A stretch of 64,000 bases of DNA, taken from positions 2,185,501 to 2,249,500 of the forward strand of contig NZ_CP049057.1 in the NCBI RefSeq assembly GCF_011044175.1. The letters are read 5' to 3'. The first letter of the stretch is position 1; each line of letters opens with the position of its first letter. This stretch comes from Rasiella rasia (GTDB lineage Bacteria; Bacteroidota; Bacteroidia; Flavobacteriales; Flavobacteriaceae). Positions 25,053-34,025 of the stretch are shown piece by piece. A program made the translations under genes and the position numbers. Under the pieces are notes generated by a model. The model worked only from the letters and a program-made list of their open reading frames with translations, ran no database searches and was not told where the DNA came from.

Positions 25053-27284
25053 ATGCCGAAACGTAAAAAACGTAGAAAAAATAAATCAACCATACAGGGA
25101 TTAGCCCTAAGTATATTAACCATACTTCGCAAGGAGCATTCAAAACCATTTAACTATAAACAAATTGCTGCTAAACTTGGCGTAGACGATGCTAGTAGTA
25201 GAAATCAAATTATAAAGAAATTAAAAGCACTTCAGCTTAAAGGGGAAATTCAAGAATTAGAACGAGGAAAATATATTATAACTCCATCAAAAAATTATCA
25301 TACTGGAACTATGGATATTACAAGTCGCGGTCGTGGATTTGTAATTGTAGATGGCCTTGAAGATGATATTAAAATTTCAAACAAAAATCTAAATAAAGCC
25401 TTAAATAAAGACACTGTAGAAGTTTATGTTTTTAGCAGAAAACGCGGTGGTAGAATGGAAGGTGAAGTCACAAAAATAATAGAAAGGAAGCGCACAGAAT
25501 TTGTTGGTACCATTCAGATTTCAGATAAATTTGCCTTCGTAGAATGTCAGGGATACAACATGTATACAGACATTTTTGTACCTAAGAGTAAAATTGGAGA
25601 AGCACAAGATGGAGATAGAGTTTTAGTAAGAATGGATGGTTGGGAATCAAATTCAGATTCACCTATTGGAAGTGTACTAAAAGTACTTGGAAAACCAGGA
25701 GAACACAACACAGAAATTCATTCTATTTTAGCTCAGTACGGACTTCCATACGAGTTTCCGCATGAGGTAGAAACTTTTTCAAATGAGCTTGATACAAGCA
25801 TACGAGATGAGGAAATTAAGAAGCGTCGGGATATGCGAAAAACACTCACATTTACGATAGATCCTAAAGACGCAAAAGACTTTGATGATGCTCTAAGTTT
25901 TGAAGTACTAGAAAATGGAAATTATGAAATAGGAATTCACATTGCAGATGTAAGTCATTACGTTAAACCAGGCACAGTGCTCGACGACGAGGCCTACGAA
26001 CGAGCAACTTCTGTATATCTAGTAGATCGTGTAGTACCTATGTTGCCAGAAGTATTATCTAATAATGCCTGTTCATTAAGACCTCATGAAGAAAAATATA
26101 CCTTCTCTGCAGTTTTTGAAGTAAATAATAAAGCTGAAGTTGTAAAAAAATGGTTTGGAAGAACGGTTACCTACTCAGACGCACGATTTGCCTATGAAGA
26201 AGCCCAAGAAATAATTGAAAAAAACACCGGTCAGGGAGTATCTAAGACACTAGATGATAAAGATAGTAGAACAATTCCTGCAAATATTTCACTCACAGGA
26301 AAAGAGTATCAAGTAGATAAACCTATTGCAGAGGCAATTCTAGAATTAGATAGATTAGCCAAAATTCTTCGGAAAAAGAGAATGCATGCGGGAGCGATTT
26401 CTTTCGATAAAGTTGAAGTAAAATTTATTCTAGACGAAAAAAATAACCCAGAAGGTGTGTACTTCAAAGAAAGTAAAGATGCTAACAAACTTATTGAGGA
26501 GTTTATGTTGTTAGCCAACCGAAGCGTTGCAGAATATATAGGAAAACAGAATCCGAAGAAAACATTTGTCTACAGAGTACACGATGAGCCAGATGATGAA
26601 AAAATTGCTGCGCTAGAAAATATCATCCGTCAGTTTGGATATAAAATGGATACGCGTGATAGAAAAACAACCGCGGCATCTATGAACAAACTTTTAAAGG
26701 ATGTACATGGTAAAAAAGAGCAGAATATGATAGATACTATTGCTATTCGTACCATGAGTAAAGCACAGTATACAGTTCATAACATAGGTCATTACGGTCT
26801 GGCATTCGATTATTATACACATTTTACGTCGCCTATACGTCGCTATCCAGATGTTATGGTTCATAGATTATTGCAGCGCTATTTAGACAAAAAAGAAAGT
26901 GCTAAAGAAGATGCTTATGAAGACAACTGTAAGCATAGTACTGAAATGGAAATACTAGCTACTAATGCCGAAAGAGATAGTATTAAGTATATGCAAGTAA
27001 AATACATGCAAGATCACAAAGATGAAGAATTTGTAGGTGTAATATCTGGGGTTACAGAATGGGGAATATATGTTGAGATTATAAAAAATAAATGCGAAGG
27101 TATGGTGCGCCTACAAGACTTAACCGATGACCACTATGAATTTGATAAAGAAAACTATGCAGTTGTTGGTCAAAAAACAAAGAATGCGTATGTGTTAGGT
27201 GATGAAGTAAGGGTACAAGTAAAAAATGCAGACCTTGTAAAAAAACATTTAGATTTTACCATGTTAGGGCATGCAAATGTTTAA
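25053..27284 (+). CDS. rnr: Ribonuclease R
   Basis: 743 residues. A lysine/arginine-rich start is followed by a winged-helix-like N-terminal domain, two cold-shock domains (about 85-235), the RNB catalytic domain with DPKDAKDFDDALSF (about 268-281; Asp residues bind the metals) and a C-terminal S1 domain (about 660-740). A processive 3'-to-5' exoribonuclease that can read through structured RNA. Length and order are typical. Divergent from the DUF2007 gene. Confidence 0.95.
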   Translation: MPKRKKRRKNKSTIQGLALSILTILRKEHSKPFNYKQIAAKLGVDDASSRNQIIKKLKALQLKGEIQELERGKYIITPSKNYHTGTMDITSRGRGFVIVDGLEDDIKISNKNLNKALNKDTVEVYVFSRKRGGRMEGEVTKIIERKRTEFVGTIQISDKFAFVECQGYNMYTDIFVPKSKIGEAQDGDRVLVRMDGWESNSDSPIGSVLKVLGKPGEHNTEIHSILAQYGLPYEFPHEVETFSNELDTSIRDEEIKKRRDMRKTLTFTIDPKDAKDFDDALSFEVLENGNYEIGIHIADVSHYVKPGTVLDDEAYERATSVYLVDRVVPMLPEVLSNNACSLRPHEEKYTFSAVFEVNNKAEVVKKWFGRTVTYSDARFAYEEAQEIIEKNTGQGVSKTLDDKDSRTIPANISLTGKEYQVDKPIAEAILELDRLAKILRKKRMHAGAISFDKVEVKFILDEKNNPEGVYFKESKDANKLIEEFMLLANRSVAEYIGKQNPKKTFVYRVHDEPDDEKIAALENIIRQFGYKMDTRDRKTTAASMNKLLKDVHGKKEQNMIDTIAIRTMSKAQYTVHNIGHYGLAFDYYTHFTSPIRRYPDVMVHRLLQRYLDKKESAKEDAYEDNCKHSTEMEILATNAERDSIKYMQVKYMQDHKDEEFVGVISGVTEWGIYVEIIKNKCEGMVRLQDLTDDHYEFDKENYAVVGQKTKNAYVLGDEVRVQVKNADLVKKHLDFTMLGHANV

Positions 27285-27331
27285 AGTTTCAAATTGTTAT
27301 AAATATCCGTACTATTGGACTAATTTAACTT

Positions 27332-27346
27332 TGGCATAGCTTTTGA
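27332..27346 (+). promoter_or_regulatory. Sigma-54-like -24/-12 element
   Basis: TGGCATAGCTTTTGA compares with the consensus TGGCACG-N4-TTGCA. The GG and the second element are correctly spaced, but GC at -12 is GA. The predicted start is about 16 bases before the DUF4476 ATG. No standard -7 box is seen. Confidence 0.3.
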
Positions 27347-27372
27347 AAATCCCTCATTTTAAACTATATATT

Positions 27373-28278
27373 ATGAAAAAAATTACATTTCTTATGTTCT
27401 TGGTTACCATAAGTCAAGTACTCGTAGCACAAACCTCAAGTATTACAATTTTTTCTGAAGCAGGTGATCCTTTTTATGTGCTCTTAAATAGCGTACGACA
27501 AAATGAAAGTCCGAGTACAAATATTAGAGTAGACAACCTTACAAATACACATTATACGGCAGAAATTGTGTTTGCAAATACATCAATGCCAAGCATCAAG
27601 AAAAACATGTTAATGGCTGTAGATGTAGATGGTAATTGGGGCGATGTAACTTACAAGATTAAAGAAAAAGGTAATGGAAAGCTCGTATTGCGTTATTTCT
27701 CTTTTACTCCTTACCAAACAGAACCGTTAATACCAAGCGACCTAACAGTCATTCAATATAATACGTCGCCAATGCCAGCAATTGTAACTTCTACAACAAC
27801 CCAAACCACAACAACTACCAATGGTGCAGGGGATAACGTAAATGTGGATATAAACGTTGGAGGGGTTTCTGTGGGAATGGATGTTTCAATTAACGACGGT
27901 GTATCTGGTACAAGTACCACTACAACACAAACCACTACAACAACTTCTTCAACTATTCCTAACGAAGTAATTCTAGTAGAAGAGGATTGTTATGCTATGC
28001 GTCCAGCAGATTTTAGAGGTGCATTGTCTTCAATTGAGAGCAAAACTTTTTCAGATTCTAAACTTACTCTGGCAAAGCAAATTGTAAAGAGAAATTGTCT
28101 AACTGCAAACCAAATATTGAAAATTACAAAGCTTTTCGATTTTGAAAGTACACGACTAGATTTTGCGAAATATGCTTTTGCTTTTTGTTACAATCCAGAA
28201 AATTATTGGAAAGTGAACGATGCTTTTGAATTTGAGAGCTCTATCGAAGAGTTAGATGAATTTATTAGTAAACATTAA
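27373..28278 (+). CDS. DUF4476 exported protein
   Basis: 301 residues from ATG 27373; the TTG at 27343 is inside the possible promoter. A signal peptide ends at LVAQ (about 20). The N-terminal beta-rich domain (to about 130) is followed by threonine-rich linkers (TTTQTTTTT, twice) around a glycine/valine/asparagine segment. The DUF4476 helical domain occupies the last 95 residues (CYAMRPADF ... ILKITKLFDFE ... YAFAFCYNPENYW). The domain is common in Bacteroidota and unknown in function. Confidence 0.8.
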   Translation: MKKITFLMFLVTISQVLVAQTSSITIFSEAGDPFYVLLNSVRQNESPSTNIRVDNLTNTHYTAEIVFANTSMPSIKKNMLMAVDVDGNWGDVTYKIKEKGNGKLVLRYFSFTPYQTEPLIPSDLTVIQYNTSPMPAIVTSTTTQTTTTTNGAGDNVNVDINVGGVSVGMDVSINDGVSGTSTTTTQTTTTTSSTIPNEVILVEEDCYAMRPADFRGALSSIESKTFSDSKLTLAKQIVKRNCLTANQILKITKLFDFESTRLDFAKYAFAFCYNPENYWKVNDAFEFESSIEELDEFISKH

Positions 28279-28389
28279 GAGGTTAGCAGTAGGGTGCAAT
28301 AGTTATTGTCTCAAGAAACTGTAAAGACAGATTAAAATGCATTCATAAAAGTAATGAAAGAAGCGCAACACCAAACGCGCAATTCTTTG

Positions 28390-28397
28390 TACTTTTA
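28390..28397 (+). promoter_or_regulatory. -7 box of the LysE gene, near-leaderless
   Basis: TACTTTTA ends five bases before the ATG at 28403, so the transcript would start at or beside the start codon. Confidence 0.45.
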
Positions 28398-28402
28398 CCA
28401 GT

Positions 28403-29128
28403 ATGTTTGATGGTATTGGCTATGCGGCTTTCTACGGTTTCCTGCTTGCGTTTGCAGTTGGCCCCGTATTCTTTACACTTATTGAAACCAGTATAACAAA
28501 AGGTTTTAAGGCAGGAGTTTTCTTCGACCTAGGCGCAATGACGGCAGATATTATATTTATTGTCATCGCCTACTTTAGTACCAGTAAAATATTAGAACGT
28601 GTAAAAGATGATCCAGGACTTCTAATTTTTGGAGGAGTGGTGCTTATTGCATACGGCGTTATTTCGTACATAAGAACCTCTAAAAATTGGATAAAAATCG
28701 TTAGAGAACATTATGCCGTTAAGGTTAAAAAGAACTTAGGAGGCCTCTTCTTAAAGGGTTTTTTACTGAATTTTGTAAATTTTGGTGTGTTAGCTGGATG
28801 GATTGGTACCATTATCATGGCAAACGCCTTAACAACTTCTAATCGAGGCGTTATTTTCTTCCTATCTACAGTCTTGGTGGTATTTTTTGCAACAGATTTG
28901 CTGAAAATTGCCTTGGCAAAGAAATTAAAAAGTAAAATGACACCTCGAGTTATTTTTAAAACGAAGAAGTGGGTTAGTATTTTAATTACCTTATTTGGAT
29001 TGTTTCTTTTAATTGAAGGAATCTTTCCTGAACAAGTAAAACGGGGTCTTGAACAAATTCCTAACACAGATCTTCCAATAGACAAACCTATTCCCCCGGT
29101 AGAAGAAGACATAATCAACATTGAATGA
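28403..29128 (+). CDS. LysE/RhtB-family exporter
   Basis: 241 residues with six membrane segments and the family opening GFLLAFAVGPVFFTLIETSI (about 11-30). LysE members export amino acids or related solutes across the inner membrane; the substrate is unknown. The last 30 residues are proline/acid-rich and cytosolic or periplasmic. The gene ends at a hairpin shared with tRNA-Cys. Confidence 0.85.
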   Translation: MFDGIGYAAFYGFLLAFAVGPVFFTLIETSITKGFKAGVFFDLGAMTADIIFIVIAYFSTSKILERVKDDPGLLIFGGVVLIAYGVISYIRTSKNWIKIVREHYAVKVKKNLGGLFLKGFLLNFVNFGVLAGWIGTIIMANALTTSNRGVIFFLSTVLVVFFATDLLKIALAKKLKSKMTPRVIFKTKKWVSILITLFGLFLLIEGIFPEQVKRGLEQIPNTDLPIDKPIPPVEEDIINIE

Positions 29129-29173
29129 GCAAGATAAACTCGAAAGCTAATTTTCTAAGAGTATACAAATAAA

Positions 29174-29200
29174 AAAATCCAGCCCTAAGAGCTGGATTTT
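29174..29200. terminator. Bidirectional terminator between lysE-like gene and tRNA-Cys
   Basis: Perfect ten-base arms AAAATCCAGC and GCTGGATTTT around a seven-base loop. An A-run on one side and a T-run on the other suit both converging units. Confidence 0.88.
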
Positions 29201-29205
29201 GTTTG

Positions 29206-29276
29206 AGGCATCAAGCGGATTCGAACCGCTGTAGAAGGTTTTGCAGACCTCTGCCTAGCCACTCGGCCATGATGCC
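29206..29276 (-). tRNA. tRNA-Cys (GCA)
   Basis: 71 bases on the minus strand. The acceptor arm GGCATCA pairs with TGATGCC and the discriminator base is U. The anticodon loop reads CTGCAAA, anticodon GCA. The T-loop is GTTCGAATC. CCA is not encoded. It is terminated by the hairpin at 29174-29200. Confidence 0.96.
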
Positions 29277-29347
29277 AATAATGAGGGCAAATATAGAAAT
29301 TTAATATAAAAGGCTATAATTAATTTAAGTCTGTTTCAATGGTTTCT

Positions 29348-29698
29348 TTACCGAGTCATTGTAACCTCTACTTCAGCTACATCTCCACCAATTGGCGGAT
29401 TAAGCTTTGAAATAGACACCTCGGCATGTTCTACCAAGGAAATTTCAGAAAAAATACGATCAATAATTCGTTGTCCAACTTGCTCTAGCAGCTTACTGCG
29501 TTGCGCCATTTCGGTTTTTACAATATGCTGTAAATGCACGTAATCTACGGTGTCTTTGAGATTGTCTGTTGTAGCGGCTTTACTTAAATCAGCTTTTACC
29601 GTAAGATTAACAAGATAATCACTCCCTATTTTCTCCTCTTCAATTAAACAGCCATGGTTGGTGAAAATACGAATGTTCTTAAGTCGAATAATACTCAT
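29348..29698 (-). CDS. folB: Dihydroneopterin aldolase
   Basis: 116 residues from ATG 29698; the long frame to 29776 crosses the promoter box. FolB signatures are ITNHGCLIEEEKIGSDY-type strand-turn (about 9-25; here IFTNHG), VDYVHLQHIV (about 55-64) and SKLNPPIGGDV (about 97-107). It cleaves dihydroneopterin to 6-hydroxymethyl-dihydropterin in folate synthesis. No other folate gene is near. Confidence 0.93.
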   Translation of the reverse strand: MSIIRLKNIRIFTNHGCLIEEEKIGSDYLVNLTVKADLSKAATTDNLKDTVDYVHLQHIVKTEMAQRSKLLEQVGQRIIDRIFSEISLVEHAEVSISKLNPPIGGDVAEVEVTMTR

Positions 29699-29712
29699 GG
29701 TAAATTTTTTAA

Positions 29713-29720
29713 CAAAGATA
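29713..29720 (-). promoter_or_regulatory. -7 promoter box of folB
   Basis: Reads TATCTTTG on the minus strand, 14 bases before the ATG. No TTG at the 19-base distance. Confidence 0.5.
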
Positions 29721-29894
29721 AATACAAAACTTATTTTTAAACTTCTTACGGCGTGTATTTTGGTTAAATTTGCCAAGGGTTAAAATCGAAAGGTTAGTCA
29801 ATACCTTTTAACCACTAATTTTAATACAAATCTCTATAAAACCCTAAATTGTGTTTAACATAGGTGTTTTATACGGAAGGAAGCTATAAGAATC

Positions 29895-31574
29895 ATGACA
29901 GAAGAAAAAGAACCGCTCAATTTTATAGAGCATATCATTGAAGATGATTTAAAGGAAAACTATACGGTAAACGATTTGCACTTTCGTTTTCCTCCAGAGC
30001 CAAATGGGTATTTACACATTGGGCATGCATCGTCTATCTGCTTAAACTTCGGCTTGGGCTTACGTTACAATGCGCCGGTTAACCTAAGGTTTGACGATAC
30101 AAATCCAGCCAAAGAAGAGCAAGAGTTTGTAGATGCTATTAAAAAAGACATTTCCTGGCTTGGGTATACCTGGGCGAACGAATGTTATGCTTCAGATTAC
30201 TTTCAGCAGCTGTATGATTGGGCAGTACAATTTATTAAAGAAGGAAAGGCGTACGTAGATTCACAATCGTCTGAGGCCATTGCCGAGCAGAAAGGAACCC
30301 CTAACAAGCCAGGGGTTGAAAGTCCGTTTAGAAATCGTTCTGTAGACGAAAACCTAGAGCTGTTCGAGCAAATGAAGAATGGTGACGTAGAAGAAGGTGC
30401 ACATGTGTTACGTGCTAAAATTGATATGACTTCTAGTAATATGCTTATGCGAGACCCAGTTATGTATCGGGTACTGCATAAACATCATCATAGAACTGGA
30501 ACAGACTGGAAAATCTTTCCAATGTACGATTGGACCCATGGCGAAAGTGACTATATAGAACAAGTTTCACATAGTTTTTGTACTCTTGAATTTCTACCAC
30601 ATAGAGAACTGTACGATTGGTTTTTAGACCAGGTACACGAGAAAGATAAATTACGGCCTAAACAGCGAGAATTTGCTCGTAGAAATTTAAGCCATACTGT
30701 GGTGAGTAAACGAAAGCTCGCCAAGTTAGTAGAAGAAGGTATTGTAACGGGCTGGGACGATCCAAGAATGCCTACAATATCTGGATTGCGTAGAAGAGGA
30801 TATACAGCAGACGCAATTAGAAACTTTGCAGATAGTATTGGCGTTGGCAAAAGAGAAAACCTGATAGATGTAACACATTTAGAATATAATATTAGAGAAG
30901 ATCTCAATAAAAAGGCCAGCCGCGTAATGGCAGTGTTAGACCCCTTAAAAGTTGTGATTACTAACTATCCTGAAGGGAAGGAAGAATGGTTAGACGCAGA
31001 AAACAATCCTGGAGACGAAGCTGCGGGTAGCCGAAAAGTGCCTTTTAGTAGAGAGATTTATATTGAAAAGGAAGATTTTAGAGAAGAGGCTAACAGGAAG
31101 TTTTTTCGTTTAAAACTAGATGGTGAGGTACGACTAAAAAACGCCTACATTATTAAGGCCGAAAAGGCTATTAAAGATGAAAACGGAAATATAGTAGAAG
31201 TACATTGTACCTACGATACCGATAGCCAAAGTGGAAGCGGCACAGAAGCATCATTGCGAAAAGTTAAAGGTACACTTCATTGGGTTTCTGTGGCACATGC
31301 GTTACCCGTAGAGGTACGTCTATACGATCGTTTGTTTACAGATGCCGCACCAGATGCACATAAAGACAAAGATTTTATGGAGTTTGTAAATACTAATTCG
31401 CTTGAGGTTGTTACTGGTTATGCAGAACCAAGCTTAAAAGAACTTGAAGTGGAAGATACAGTGCAATTTCAACGTATAGGTTACTTTACCGTAGACAGAG
31501 ATTCTACCGCTGCTAGAATGGTGTTTAATAGAACCGTAGCACTGCGAGATTCTTGGGCTAAATTAGAGCACTAA
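29895..31574 (+). CDS. glnS: Glutaminyl-tRNA synthetase
   Basis: 559 residues, class I synthetase. HIGH motif in PEPNGYLHIGHA (about 34-45); KMSKS equivalent VVSKRKL (about 270-276); GlnRS features MYDWTHGESDYIEQVSHSFCTLEF (about 213-236, quoted in part) and a two-domain beta-barrel C-terminus. Charges tRNA-Gln with glutamine directly. A TAAATTTG box at 29765-29772 would give a leader of about 120 bases. Confidence 0.96.
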   Translation: MTEEKEPLNFIEHIIEDDLKENYTVNDLHFRFPPEPNGYLHIGHASSICLNFGLGLRYNAPVNLRFDDTNPAKEEQEFVDAIKKDISWLGYTWANECYASDYFQQLYDWAVQFIKEGKAYVDSQSSEAIAEQKGTPNKPGVESPFRNRSVDENLELFEQMKNGDVEEGAHVLRAKIDMTSSNMLMRDPVMYRVLHKHHHRTGTDWKIFPMYDWTHGESDYIEQVSHSFCTLEFLPHRELYDWFLDQVHEKDKLRPKQREFARRNLSHTVVSKRKLAKLVEEGIVTGWDDPRMPTISGLRRRGYTADAIRNFADSIGVGKRENLIDVTHLEYNIREDLNKKASRVMAVLDPLKVVITNYPEGKEEWLDAENNPGDEAAGSRKVPFSREIYIEKEDFREEANRKFFRLKLDGEVRLKNAYIIKAEKAIKDENGNIVEVHCTYDTDSQSGSGTEASLRKVKGTLHWVSVAHALPVEVRLYDRLFTDAAPDAHKDKDFMEFVNTNSLEVVTGYAEPSLKELEVEDTVQFQRIGYFTVDRDSTAARMVFNRTVALRDSWAKLEH

Positions 31575-31717
31575 GCAGTTGAATTTTAAGATTTATAGGT
31601 TGATAATTTAGATAACATTAAGAGTTTTTGGGGCATCACAGCTCTTTTTAAGAAACATTTACCATTTGGAAATAAGGTATTAACCGCTTATTAACAAGCA
31701 ATATAACAAGGCTAGTC

Positions 31718-31725
31718 TATCTTTG
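31718..31725 (+). promoter_or_regulatory. -7 box of the YtxH/holin-like operon
   Basis: TATCTTTG, 32 bases before the YtxH ATG. No clear TTG at the 19-base distance. Confidence 0.5.
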
Positions 31726-31757
31726 GTATATCAAAATTAATACTTAAAAACACACAC

Positions 31758-32135
31758 ATGGCATCTAACACAGGACAAACATTATTAGCGTTATTAACCG
31801 GAGCGGCAATCGGAGCAGGAATAGGTATTTTATACGCACCAGATAAAGGCTCTAAAACACGTAATAAAATCGATAAAGAGCGTAAAAAAGCTCAGAAAAA
31901 ATTGAACAAGCAATTTCAAGATACAAAGTCTAATTTAACAGAGCACGCTCAGAAAGCAAAGTATAACTTTCAGCAAAAATTAGATGATACACTTTCATCT
32001 GCTAGCTATAAGGCCGACGATATTTTATTGGCAATGGAAGATAAATTAGAAGCTCTACGTAAGCAAAATGCGAAGCTTCAAAAAGAAGTATCGGTAGACA
32101 AAACCAAGGCAACCGTTAAAAAAGCTACCGTCTAA
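31758..32135 (+). CDS. YtxH-like membrane-anchored protein
   Basis: 125 residues. One glycine/alanine-rich membrane segment (about 5-27, ALLTGAAIGAGIGILYAPDKG) is followed by a lysine-rich amphipathic helix to the end. The APDKGSKTR motif after the membrane segment marks the YtxH/gas-vesicle-GvpP-like family, often induced by stress. First gene of a three-gene operon (gap one base to the next). Confidence 0.8.
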   Translation: MASNTGQTLLALLTGAAIGAGIGILYAPDKGSKTRNKIDKERKKAQKKLNKQFQDTKSNLTEHAQKAKYNFQQKLDDTLSSASYKADDILLAMEDKLEALRKQNAKLQKEVSVDKTKATVKKATV

Positions 32136-32136
32136 T

Positions 32137-32586
32137 ATGCCCTTTCAAGCGCTATCAGATCATTTAAGTGACTCTGGCCACAAAGTTCAGGATTATATTA
32201 AAAGTACGGCGGAGTATTATAAGCTCCGCCTTTTTAAAAACGCCATGAAGTTTGCAACCTCGTTAATCAACATGTTGGTTTTAGGAGGTATCTTTATGAT
32301 GTTTTTAATTTTCATCTCCTTTGGTGTAGCCATGTGGCTAGGAAAGATTTTTGAAAGTATGCTAACAGGTTTTTTTATTGTTGGCGGCTTTTACTTGCTA
32401 ATTTTTCTTCTCATCCTTTTCTTCGGAAAGAAACATATTGACAAGAGTATTCTAAGTAAGTTTTCAGAATTAGTAGTAGAAGATGAAGTTGAAAATGCTT
32501 CTGAAGCCAGAACAGAGTTTCTCTTTAATGAAGAAAATGTTACTCCAGAAGACATTAACCTTCCAAATGCAAAAAACCGTGAATAA
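32137..32586 (+). CDS. Phage-holin-3-6-like two-helix membrane protein
   Basis: 149 residues with two long membrane segments (about 45-72 and 78-103) and polar ends. It resembles the 'phage holin family'/competence-like family found in chromosomal YtxH operons of Bacteroidota. No phage genes are nearby, so a lytic role is unlikely. Placed one base after YtxH and overlapping the next gene. Confidence 0.75.
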   Translation: MPFQALSDHLSDSGHKVQDYIKSTAEYYKLRLFKNAMKFATSLINMLVLGGIFMMFLIFISFGVAMWLGKIFESMLTGFFIVGGFYLLIFLLILFFGKKHIDKSILSKFSELVVEDEVENASEARTEFLFNEENVTPEDINLPNAKNRE

Positions 32587-32818
32587 GAAATATACTTCTT
32601 TTGAAGAGTTAGATGTAGACATTAAACGCGCATGGTTGCAGTCTGAAATAGATCGTGAAGAATTAAAATTAAGCCTTCACGAAACCAAAGACAGCTTAAC
32701 TCCCGGAAAGATAGCTACAACCCTTGTAGGAGGCATGGCAACGAGTGCTGTTCTCCTAAAGCTGCTTACCCCTCTTATCTCGTTCGGTATTGGAAAATTA
32801 CTTAAGAAATATAAATAG
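32567..32818 (+). CDS. Small membrane-associated protein, third gene of the YtxH operon
   Basis: 83 residues from ATG 32567 (20-base overlap with the holin-like gene); GTG 32579 is an alternative start. A charged helix (SFEELDVDIKRAWLQSEIDREELKLS, about 11-36, quoted in two parts) is followed by a glycine-rich hydrophobic segment (about 53-75) and a KLLKKYK tail. I believe this matches a Bacteroidota DUF family always found in this operon (DUF6327, from memory, unverified). Followed by a terminator. Confidence 0.65.
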   Translation: MQKTVNKKYTSFEELDVDIKRAWLQSEIDREELKLSLHETKDSLTPGKIATTLVGGMATSAVLLKLLTPLISFGIGKLLKKYK

Positions 32819-32838
32819 CGCACTCTTACATACAAATA

Positions 32839-32869
32839 ACAAACCCGACTCGTAATGAATCGGGTTTGT
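32839..32869 (+). terminator. Terminator of the YtxH operon
   Basis: Perfect ten-base arms ACAAACCCGA and TCGGGTTTGT around an 11-base loop. The T-run after it is weak. Confidence 0.7.
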
Positions 32870-32962
32870 CGTTTATAGTTGAACTATGGCTAAAAACTTT
32901 TGAATTCACTAGTGTCCTAGTTTTTCAGACGAGTCGAAATTCAGGCAACGGCGCAACTATAG

Positions 32963-33949
32963 TTAATATTGCACATCTCCATCAGTTGCTGGAGGAGGTG
33001 TTCTTTTCCTTTTATTACTAATGCCTTTAGCCGCATTACTCTTTTTCATTTGCTCTCCAATTTGGTTACTCGCAACAAAAGAAGCAATCATATCATTTAG
33101 CATATTGCTCCCAGCTTGAGGAGAATTTGGAAGTAAAATTAAATTGGTATTGGTTTCTTCACCAATAGACTGTAGGGTGTCATAATGCTGCGTAACTACA
33201 ATCAAAGCCGAAGCTTCTTGGCTATTAATACCTACATTGTTTAACACATCTACACTTTCTTCTAAACCACGGGCAATCTCACGACGTTGGTCTGCAATAC
33301 CCTGTCCTTGAAGACGCTTGCTTTCTGCTTCTGCTCGCGCCTTAGCTACAATTTTAATACGCTCTGCCTCTGCTTCATATTCTGCGGCCACTTTTTCTCG
33401 CTCTGCTGCGTTAATTCGGTTCATGGCGGCCTTTACCTGTACGTCAGGGTCTATGTCTGTAACTAATGTCTTAATAATGTCATACCCGTAGTCGCTCATA
33501 GCTTCGTTTAGTTCGGCTTTAACGGCTATAGCAATATCATCTTTACGCTCAAAAACGTCATCTAATTTCATTTTGGGAACCTCTGCACGTACTACATCAA
33601 ACACATAAGAGGTAATCTGATCGTGCGGATTCTGAAGTTTGTAAAAAGCATCGTATACCTTTTCTCTAATCACTTGAAATTGTACTGAAATTTTCAACTT
33701 TACAAATACGTCGTCTTTCGTTTTTGTCTCAACCAATACGTCTAATTGCTGAATTTTTAAGTTAACACGACCTGCAATACGTTGAACAATAGGGATTTTA
33801 AATTGAAGCCCAGAGTTTCGAATGCTGCTAAACTTTCCGAAGTTTTCAATGAGTGCTGCAGTTTGTTGTTTCACTACAAAAAAGGAAGAAAGGAGCAAAA
33901 AGAATAGAATTATTCCGATAGGAACCAGTAGAATAAGTAATACGTTCAT
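32963..33949 (-). CDS. SPFH/Band-7 membrane protein (stomatin/QmcA-like)
   Basis: 328 residues with one N-terminal membrane segment (5-25), then the SPFH domain (about 30-190) and a long charged coiled coil rich in Ala, Glu and Arg (about 185-235), as in stomatin, HflK/C and QmcA. The end is lysine/arginine-rich (KRKRTPPP). It forms ring or scaffold assemblies in the inner membrane that often hold proteases. No NfeD or protease gene is adjacent, so the partner is unknown. Confidence 0.9.
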   Translation of the reverse strand: MNVLLILLVPIGIILFFLLLSSFFVVKQQTAALIENFGKFSSIRNSGLQFKIPIVQRIAGRVNLKIQQLDVLVETKTKDDVFVKLKISVQFQVIREKVYDAFYKLQNPHDQITSYVFDVVRAEVPKMKLDDVFERKDDIAIAVKAELNEAMSDYGYDIIKTLVTDIDPDVQVKAAMNRINAAEREKVAAEYEAEAERIKIVAKARAEAESKRLQGQGIADQRREIARGLEESVDVLNNVGINSQEASALIVVTQHYDTLQSIGEETNTNLILLPNSPQAGSNMLNDMIASFVASNQIGEQMKKSNAAKGISNKRKRTPPPATDGDVQY

Positions 33950-33998
33950 AGTTTAAAATATTAAATTATATATTCCGTTTAAGATACGAAAATAAAGC

Positions 33999-34006
33999 TA
34001 TTTTTG
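33999..34006 (+). promoter_or_regulatory. -7 box of the first barrel gene
   Basis: TATTTTTG, 19 bases before the ATG at 34026. Confidence 0.45.
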
Positions 34007-34025
34007 GCCTCAAATTTCTTACCTC

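Noticed and set aside
31620-31649. Possible terminator after glnS (AAGAG/CTCTT with T-run)
   Set aside because: Five-base stem with a 17-base loop is too weak.
32137-32586. Prophage remnant suggested by a holin-like protein
   Set aside because: No other phage gene nearby; the same gene type occurs in a chromosomal YtxH operon.
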